DNA of 64,000 nucleotides from Brachynemurus nebulosus. Lineage: Eukaryota; Arthropoda; Insecta; Neuroptera; Myrmeleontidae. Under the pieces are notes generated by a model. That model had not been told where the DNA came from. It was given only the letters and a program-made list of their open reading frames with translations, and made no database searches. The position numbers and the translations under genes are program-made. Shown in pieces: positions 56,743 through 64,000 of this stretch; the stretch's first letter is position 1; each line of letters starts with the position of its first letter. The stretch is from NCBI GenBank assembly GCA_035578155.1, contig JAPWDM010000015.1:9814709-9878708 (forward strand), written 5' to 3'.

Positions 56743-59700
56743 ATGACGCTTGCGGAAAAGTTTAGACAAATTAATAATACACCGTGCAGTTCAGATATGG
56801 TGAAAGTTGTTGAAGAAGCCTTAAAACGAATTAAAAATATAGAAGATGTGGAGAAATGGTTAAAACATAATAAAAATAATATTCGTTTATTTAAATGTAT
56901 GCTAGTTGAAAAATTAGAGAATCCTCTGCGTTTGGAGGCAAACATTGCACTATCTAACTCGTATCAGAAAAAATTGCATCAATTAAAGCATCGCATCGTT
57001 AAACAAGGTGGTGGGTTAAATACACGGCAAAGGCATCGTCACTTATATTGGGAACTAATGGATGTATACCATCAAGAAAGAGTAAAAATAGGTGTTATTA
57101 CCAACGTTGATTATAAAGATCCAGTTATATTTTTCGATCGAGCTTTTCCGATATTCCGTCGACATGTGCGTAAAGAATTGATGAAAAATCCGTTGAAAAT
57201 TTACGTTGTATTTGCGGGAAATTTTATTCAACCTAAAACCGGCGAAGGGGATGTAAAGACATTTGTTACACCGGCAAAAGAATTATTTATGACGACAAAT
57301 ATACAAGAATGGTATAAAGAGAACGTAAAGGAAAATTTATTGAAAAAATTGCAAGATTTCCAGGAAAGAGATTCAGGTTGGGCACTGGACATGGTAATAA
57401 ATTTACGTGTTAACATGAATAAGTATAGTTCGTTAACAGCGGGGACCTATTGTGAATTACCTACAGTAATTGAAAATAAGAAAGCTTGTGTCAACGTAAA
57501 AAATTTGGATCAGTATTGCTTTTTATGGTCAATTATGGCAGCACTTTATCCGGCTGATCAACATTCATACCGAATCAATAAGTATCCGCATTTTAGTACT
57601 CGATTAAAATATGACGGATTGGAATTTCCATTACCATTAAGTCAACTGCATAAATTTGAACGTACGAATCCGGATTTATCGATAAATGTATACAGTTATA
57701 ATGAAATTTGCAGAAAAGAAATAGAACTTTTTCCAGTATACGTAAGTAAAAATAATAACGGTCAAAAAATACATCTGCTCTGTATTAAAAATAATAAAAA
57801 TAACGGTGATGCGCTGCATTACTGTTGGATAAAAAATTTATCAAGATTAACCAGCGCTAGTATAAGTAGTCGTGAACATAAAGTACATATTTGCGATCGA
57901 TGTCTTAATTACTTTAGAACCGAGACAAAATTAAAGCAACATCTAATGCAGTGGCGAACGGAATGCAGTGAAAATTTGTATGCCTGAGAATGGGAAAAAT
58001 TTTGTCAAATTTAATAAATGGATGGCGAAAGAGAGAGTACCGTGTGTAATTTACGCCGACATTGAATCATTGTTAATTCCAATCGCTGATGAAAATGATG
58101 ATGCTGATGATGATGATAACGAGCATTCATATACAAAACGTACACAAAAACATGTACCATATAGTATTGGGTATTATTTTCATTGTTCGCATGATGCAAA
58201 TCAATCCTTTTATCGCGAATACCGTGGTGAAGATTGTATTAAGTGGTTTGTGTATCAATTACAACAACAAGCTCGATTTGCTGAAGAGAAATTAGGACTT
58301 AAAGAAGAAATGGATTTAACGCCTGAGGAGGAGATGGATTTTATCAATGCAGAAATTTGTCACATTTGCCATGAAGATTTTAAGCCAGACGATCGGAAAG
58401 TTCGTGATCATTGTCATTTTACCGGTAAATTCCGTGAAGCGGCTCACAATCAGTGTAATTTAAATTATAAAAAATCACATGTAATACCAGTAATAATGCA
58501 TAATCTTAGTGGTTACGATTCGCATTTTTTAATAATACCATTGGTTAGCGAATTCAGTGGAAAGGTGGATGTTGTGCCAATAAATAAAGAGAGGTACATT
58601 AGTTTCACTAAACATGTTGGTAGTATTCAATTGCGTTTTATTGACTCTTTTCGCTTTATGGCTAGTTCGTTGGACAAATTAGCTTCATATTTAGACAATG
58701 ATAAAAAGTGTATTTTGCGACGTGAATGTGAAAACGATGAGCAGTTTCATCTGTTGACGCGTAAAGGAGTGTTCCCGTATGATTATATGACGAGCTGGGA
58801 TCGACTTAGAGAAACGCAATTACCACCGAAAACAGCGTTTTACAGTATACTTAACGATGAAGACATTTCTGATGCAGATTATGCACATGCACAGAACGTG
58901 TGGCAATCATTTAACTTGCATACGCTCGGACAATACGAGTAAAATAAAATTTTCGAAATACCTGTTTAAAAAGTTACGGATTAGATCCGGCACACTATCT
59001 AACATTACCCGGATATACGTGGGATGCTATGTTAAAGTATACGGAACAACAGCTGGAATTGTTCACCGGCATTGATCAATTGTTATTTATCGAAAAAGGA
59101 ATTCGGGGAGGGGTTAGTCAATGTTCGAATCGTTACGCACGTGCCAATAATAAATATATGAAAACGGGATATAATCCAAACGATGAGACGCACTATTTAA
59201 TGTATTACGATGTGGTAAATTTATATGGACACGCTATGTCGCAATACCTTCCAACTGGTAATTTTTCGTGGGTGGAAGAAGAAATTGATGTACGCCATGT
59301 TGCCGATGATTCACCGATCGGTTACATTTTGGAAGTTGATTTAGAAATACCAGAGTATTTGCATGATTACTTTAGCGATTTGCCACCATGTCCGGAAAAC
59401 AGAGTTCCACCGAATTGCAAACAAAAACGATTACTTACAACTTTATACAAGAAGGAACGTTATGTGGTACATTACTGTGATTTAAAATTCTATCTACAAC
59501 TCGGGGTAAAACTTACACATGTGCATCGTACTCTAAAATTTGATCAATCACCATGGCTGCGTGAATATATTGATTTTAATACGGAGAAGCGTAAACAAGC
59601 AGCTAATGAATTTGAAAAAAATTTGTTAATAATAAACGCAATTTTTGGTAAAACAATGGAGAATTTACGAAAACATCGAAATGTTTTTATACGAAATCAC

Positions 59701-60417
59701 TGGAATGGAAAAAATGGTATTAAACATTTTGTGGCACAACCAAATTTTCATAGTATGCTTGTTATGGATAAAGATGTTACAATTATTGAAATGAATAAAA
59801 CAAAAATATTTTTTAACAAACCAATTTACGTCGGTTTTTGTATATTAGACATTTCAAAAACGTTTGTTTATGATTTTCATTATAACTATATGTATCCTAC
59901 ATATGGTTATGAGAATGTTACACTTTTATATACTCACACAGGTAGCCTAATTTATGACATAAGGACTGATCAGGATGTATATGAAATAATGAAACGTGAT
60001 ATTCACAAATTTGATACAACTGATTACCCAAAACAAAATGTATACAATATGCCCTTGAAAAACAGAAAGCAGAAAGGTCTAATGTCAGATGAATGTGTTG
60101 GGAAAGTGCTTTTGGAATTTGTTGGATTACGAAGTAAAATGTATAGTTTGCGAGTACAAGATAAAGAAGAAACCAAAAAATCAAAAGGACTAAAAATGTC
60201 GACAATTAAAAAACTTACTTTTGATGACAATCTGAAATGTTTAATATTGAATCGTCATACGTATAGAATTCAACAATGTATTCATTCCCAGAAACATGAA
60301 ATTTTTACGATTAAACAACAAAAAATCGGTTTATCACCATTTGATGAGAAACGATACATTGTTAAGAATTCTACACGTACACTTCCATGGGGACATTGTA
60401 AATTATTAAAACAATAA
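56743..60417 (+). pseudogene. Polinton B DNA polymerase B, three frames, motif C without aspartates
   Basis: One polymerase of about 1,200 residues in three consecutive frames: 56743-57987, 57968-58942 and 59029-60417. Zinc-finger-like HICDRCLNYF ends the first. The second has YADIESLL (exo I), an endonuclease VII-like segment (HICHEDFKPDDRKVRDHCHF) and HNLSGYDSHFL (exo II). The third has YYDVVNLYGHAMSQ (motif A) and NAIFGKTMENLRKH (motif B). Motif C reads LLYTHTGSLIYDI, where both metal-binding Asp of the usual YxDTDS are replaced by His and Gly. Two frameshifts separate the parts. A polymerase with this motif C should be inactive. Confidence 0.85.
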
Positions 60418-60466
60418 AAATTTTTTGAAAACACATTTTTTTTTTTAAATTTACATAAAAATTTAA

Positions 60467-60916
60467 TTAAAAATTATCAAAAAAGTAAAAAAAATCTATT
60501 TGATTTATTAATGGATTTTCTTTTGAAAATATTATTTGATCCAGTATTTGGATATCCATATCCAGCTGCTGGTGTTGTTGTTGTTGTTGCTGTTGTTGTT
60601 CCTCTTGTTGTTGTTGGTGTTCCTGTTGTTCCAGTTGTTCCAGTTGTTGCTGCTCTTGTGACGATTGCAGCCATTGGATATCTTCCATCGAAATTATTTG
60701 TTGTATTATTTTCTCAATTTCTTCATCTAGCGGAATTAATTTTTTCGGCACTCTGAGATCCAATGGTTCATCCTGCATTGCTTCTTCTTTTTCGTTTAAA
60801 GTTTCTTCCGTGTCGTTATCCGTATTTTTTTTTTACGTGCTCTGCAACACTTTTGATCATATCGTCAATGGTTATTTTTTTACACACTCCTTCTCTATTG
60901 ATAGAGAAATATTCCA
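60467..60916 (-). pseudogene. Poly-Q protein of Polinton B with a PLDLR motif
   Basis: Begins at 60916 (MEYFSINREGVCKKITIDDM). An A-run near 60830 breaks the frame. The second frame (60778-60467) begins MQDEPLDLRVPKKLIPL and carries long Gln tracts, then ends in a short hydrophobic tail. PLDLR resembles the PxDLS-type motif by which transcription repressors bind CtBP. A role in host transcription is only a guess. If the A-run length is polymorphic the gene could be whole in other copies. No family known to me. Confidence 0.45.
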
Positions 60917-61054
60917 TTTTGAACTTATTATTGTTAGTGATGGCAATTCAAAATTAACTAAAAATTTTAAATTATTTTCGTCTTTTATAGACAAAATTAT
61001 TTTTGTGTGGGGGGAATATTTTTCGTATTCTGAAAAAAATAAATAAATAAATAA

Positions 61055-61600
61055 ATAACGCAGAAATCTTAATTATGTCAAATTACAGAGAAGAAATAAT
61101 AATTTGCTAACAACAATATTATAACTAACATAATTAAATGACGTAAACATCTTAATTATATCAAATTACAAAGAAGAAAAAATCTTGTCTAGACATAATA
61201 ATTTACTTGCAACAATGTTGTAACTGACATAATTAAATATATAAAAAATTAAATGACGCAGACATCTTAATTATATCAAATTACAAAGAGGAAAAAATCT
61301 TGTCTAGACATAATAGTTTGAATGCAACAATGTTTCAACTGACATAATTAAATATATAAAAAATTAAATGGCGCAGACATCGTAATTATATCAAATTACA
61401 GAGAAGAAAAAAATCTTGTCTAGACATAATAGTTTGCATGCAACAATGTTTCAACTGATATAATTAAATATATAAAAAATTAAATGACGCAAACATTGTA
61501 ATTATATTAAATTACAAAGAAGAAAAAAATCTTGTCTAGACATAATAGTTTGCATGCAAAAATGTTGTAACTGATATAATTAAAATATATAAAAAATTAA
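61055..61600. repeat. About 116-bp tandem repeat, five copies
   Basis: The phrase TTAATTATATCAAATTACA recurs at about 61066, 61152, 61268, 61383 and 61499. The following AATCTTGTCTAGACATAATA occurs in four units. The first unit is short. It fills the gap between the converging gene blocks, as the 270-bp repeat does in Polinton A. Confidence 0.75.
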
Positions 61601-61739
61601 CTTGTGTATAAAGTCTGAATAAAACATGATTTTTATGGAAGGGTTTAATCTGTAAAATTAAAAAAATCTTGAATTACATATGAAGGTAAAATTTAAAAAA
61701 AAAGACATTTTTAATTTAATATATTTTTATTATACCATT

Positions 61740-62174
61740 TGAATAATACAAAAGTGTTGGAAATAGCACAATTCTTGCAATGATTTAAACAACTTATATT
61801 ACAATAAAATTGTTCATATAAATTTTTTAGCGATGGACAGTCCAAATCTTCTAAATTGGTAACATCACTGGTCACATATTCTTGAATCCATTTTTTTTCT
61901 CCATTCTTTTCACAAACGCAGTATTAGCAGCATTTAATGTGGACATTATTTCAGCTACCTACTTGTATTCAATATGCCCGCTGTTGAAATGTAATTTATG
62001 ATAGAATTTTGTAAGCCAATGTGCTTGTCTCCTATCAGCCTCGGTAAGTTCACTGTACGAGAATGGTGGCTTGAATAAAAAGTGCTAATTGTCATTATTG
62101 TTAAGTTTAACAATAGCTAATTCTTTAATAATAAATTTTTTATTTACTTTAAATCCCTGAACGTCCGCAAGCAT
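61740..62174 (-). pseudogene. Polinton-associated protein (MLADVQGFK type), broken
   Basis: Starts at ATG 62174 with MLADVQGFKVNKKFIIKELA, has a stop near 62088, then FLFKPPFSYSELTEADRRQA, HWLTKFYHKLHFNSG, a further stop, FVKRMEKK, LEDLDCPSLKNLYEQF and CNHCKNCAIS-type Cys/His residues at the end. I know this pattern (FKPP...W...H.L.W.SG, then C/H cluster) from many insect proteins linked to Mavericks. Its first residues recall an RNase H-fold nuclease (short strand with Asp, then strand with Glu), but that is inference. At least two stops and one frameshift. Confidence 0.5.
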
Positions 62175-62205
62175 TTTGACACAGATTTTAATGAAACATC
62201 ACAAT

Positions 62206-63102
62206 ATATCTGATGAATTCACCCAAGAGTTAAATTTGGAACTAATGCCTAACCACTTCACTAATACATGGTTCCCTTTTTTCGAAGCACTTTCTCCACC
62301 AGGTAAACGTTAGGATTTTTCACTTTTTGCAGTTCCTGCTCTTCTCACCTTGTTCATCTTTAAGTAAATACGTTACAGGATTAGTATGTTGCACCTGATA
62401 TACAGTAAAAATTTCTGTAGTCCAATTGGGTGTGAAACCGCGTGAAAAAGTAGTACGATACTTGCTTATACGCACTTTATCTCCAATTTTAAATTTTTTT
62501 ATTGCTACCATTTTAATGTTGTTATAATAGGTATTCAATATCCGCTGTTCATTTTTCTTAGTAACATCAACTGGTTTGCATTTAATTTTGCTGTGTACTG
62601 TATTATTATATGTTTTAATTAGCATTGGTAATATATCTATCCAACGATACGATTCCCTCAAACTGAACTGTTTGTACATATTGTTTTTTAATGTTTTATT
62701 AAAACGTTCAACTATGCTAGCCTTTTTTGTGCTGTACGTTGAATAGTGATTAATACCGTATTTATCCATTAATTTTTTAAAATGTACATTATAGAATTCC
62801 GTTCGCAAATCGGTTTGAACGTTTTTAGCTATTCGTTGATTAATAATTTTTTGCATTGCATTAGCGACATCTTTACCTTGCTTAGTTTTGACAGGTATAG
62901 CAAAAGCATATTTAGAAAAACAGTCAACACAAGTGAGAATATACTTATAACCTTTATTTTGTTTTGCATATGGTATCATTTCAACAAGATCACATTGAAA
63001 TAAATCATTAAGTCCTTTAACTATAACTCGACGCCGTGGAAAATTTTTTCTAGCATCGCGTTGAAGTTCATCAACAAGGGCGCGCTTCTTCGCCGAGAAC
63101 AT
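62206..63102 (-). CDS. Polinton B integrase (rve) with chromodomain in the next frame
   Basis: A 260-residue frame starting MFSAKKRALVDEL. Catalytic residues: Asp in LFQCDLVEM, Asp in VQTDLRTEFY, Glu in ASIVERFNKTLK, so the DDE triad is complete. FKIGDKVRISKYRTTFSRGF is the SH3-like tail. The main frame stops at 62320 (RNCKK), while a neighbouring frame goes on with NVYLVEKVLRKK and, after a further one-base break, NHVLVKWLGISSKFNSWV, a chromodomain, to 62206. So the core enzyme looks intact and only the chromodomain is shifted out of frame. Confidence 0.85.
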
Positions 63103-63117
63103 TCCAATAGAATTATT

Positions 63118-63953
63118 TTAATTGTTGAACAATTTATACTTAATGATAAACTGAACATACAATTGTGGTATCCGTTGTGGTATCAATTCCTCCTGAATGC
63201 CCCAAATATTATACTTAAATCCCAGTTGATCACCATAATTTATACGTTTACTATAATTTAGTTGTCGAACACCATTGATACGATATTCTGCTGTAGGTTG
63301 ATTTACAATATAATCGTAGATTTCCGCCTCAACTGGTAATTGATATTTGTAAAATGTAAGACCATTTTCTAAAATAAACCAAGGGTTTTCATTTGGTTTA
63401 ATTGTCGTTACATGTTTACTTGTTAATTTAATTTCAAGACAGCCATAAAAACTACTAATATACTTATGCATCGTATTGAAATTTACAGCATCGTTAATAG
63501 TTTGAGCGTCGTTTAAATTACATAAACGTTTATTTTTAACATCAAAATATGATTTATCTGTTAACAATAAAAGCGAATCGTTTTTATTTAATGTTACTTC
63601 TGTTTTCAGTTCTTCTGTTGCATGCTCTAAATCATATTTAAATTTTTTAATTGTCGCATAATCAACGACATCGCTATCCATTTCAGGGTGGGCAACATTA
63701 CAAATATGTTTTTGAACGGCGTTAAAACATGTTTGATCTTTATTCAATTTTAATGCATTTGAATCAATGTATTGTTAATTACAAGCATCAAATTCATCCA
63801 AAGGAGGAGCAACATTAGTTAATCTTTTTTATCAATATCGTAATTGTTATCATCTGTTAATTTAAAACCAATTCCACGAGATAATAATGCTAATTCGCTA
63901 TGTTTAATTTGTCCATGTCGTCCAAATTTATCAATACCACTAACCACTGCCAT
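63118..63953 (-). pseudogene. Polinton B fibre-like protein
   Basis: The start at 63953 reads MAVVSGIDKFGRHGQIKHSE, then GIGFKLTDDNNYDID, related to the DRFGR...LKMTD start in Polinton A (32195-32606). A stop and frameshift near 63770-63830 lead to the main frame (63747-63118, MNKDQTCFNAVQKHIC). This has YFDVKNKRLCNLNDAQTIND followed by AVNFNTMHKYI, again the 'N-K-R-L-x-N-L ... DAVN ... YI' block of phage-type fibres. The C-terminal 100 residues are Tyr-rich and strand-like. Role inferred only. Confidence 0.5.
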
Positions 63954-64000
63954 GGTTATTTACAAACTAATGATTAAGCGTTCACTTCACTGTATTATAT

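Larger units (their letters stand above)
56690..64000. mobile_element. Polinton/Maverick B (left part, cut by window end)
   Basis: PolB lies on plus, followed by minus-strand genes: poly-Q protein, an unidentified Polinton-linked gene, integrase with chromodomain, and fibre-like gene. The order parallels Polinton A, but the proteins are strongly diverged (for example PolB motif A region and integrase), so it is a different family. Capsid genes and the right end would lie beyond 64000. The left terminal repeat was not identified; it may be in the GT-rich region. Confidence 0.75.

Noticed and set aside
56145..56769. Three long Thr/His/Pro-rich minus-strand ORFs
   Set aside because: The strand is C+A-rich here, so stops are rare by composition; the ORFs overlap in different frames and look like no protein.
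1..64000. Host protein-coding genes, tRNA or rRNA
   Set aside because: Every recognisable frame belongs to a mobile element; the remaining unknown segments (53-56 kb) cannot be assigned.

Overview
The window is a stretch of AT-rich animal genome built almost entirely of transposable elements, most of them decayed and nested in one another. I found no convincing host gene, tRNA or rRNA. The mix of elements points to an arthropod, probably an insect and perhaps a hemipteran such as an aphid: a DUF4817/mariner transposase, Penelope-like elements, two Polinton/Mavericks, BEL/Pao, an errantivirus-like env, Merlin, I-clade LINE, pogo and PIF/Harbinger derivatives. The species call is inference only.

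Left part (1-10.9 kb): a MITE, a 5'-truncated LINE with a clear 13-bp target duplication (559-1740), a frameshifted mariner transposase, a 1.6-kb TA-flanked inverted-repeat element (3232-4858), a 200-bp palindrome (6188-6387), a decayed transposase with RAG1/Transib-like features (7389-9525), a 133-bp tandem array and a transposase C-terminal remnant.

10.9-21.1 kb: a 266-bp satellite, then a repeat carrying seven perfect heat-shock elements (copy 1). A Penelope cluster follows: a full but frameshifted element on the minus strand, its partial upstream repeat, and a head-to-head inverted copy whose RT plus GIY-YIG reading frame is open. Each of the three Penelope 3' regions has a 41-nt hammerhead-ribozyme-like motif.

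21.1-27.6 kb: a 32-bp tandem array, a pogo-like deletion derivative, a copia gag and LTR fragment on the minus strand, a tandem triplication carrying mini-exon-like segments, the end of a gypsy/errantivirus pol followed by a stop-interrupted env, and a GC-rich 48-bp palindromic array.

27.6-39.9 kb: Polinton A, bounded by about 89-bp terminal inverted repeats. It keeps PolB (5' truncated, with stops), an unknown acidic ORF, integrase with chromodomain, a possible fibre protein, a truncated packaging ATPase, a minor capsid protein with a phospholipase A2-like domain, protease, a penton-like protein and a truncated major capsid protein. A Helitron-like sequence and a hAT MITE sit inside its right part.

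40-56 kb: a Merlin transposase gene with two small introns, an I-clade LINE ORF1 split by a 2.2-kb insertion with a 6-bp duplication, a PIF/Harbinger derivative, a BEL/Pao element (paired LTRs, gag and protease, no pol) whose gag carries the second copy of the heat-shock-element repeat, a decayed P/THAP9-like transposase gene, a 1.1-kb long-TIR foldback element, and several protein-like segments I cannot identify.

56.7-64 kb: the left part of Polinton B, cut by the window end. PolB is in three frames and its catalytic motif C lacks both aspartates. The minus strand carries a poly-Q protein, an unidentified Polinton-associated protein, a nearly intact integrase and a fibre-like protein.
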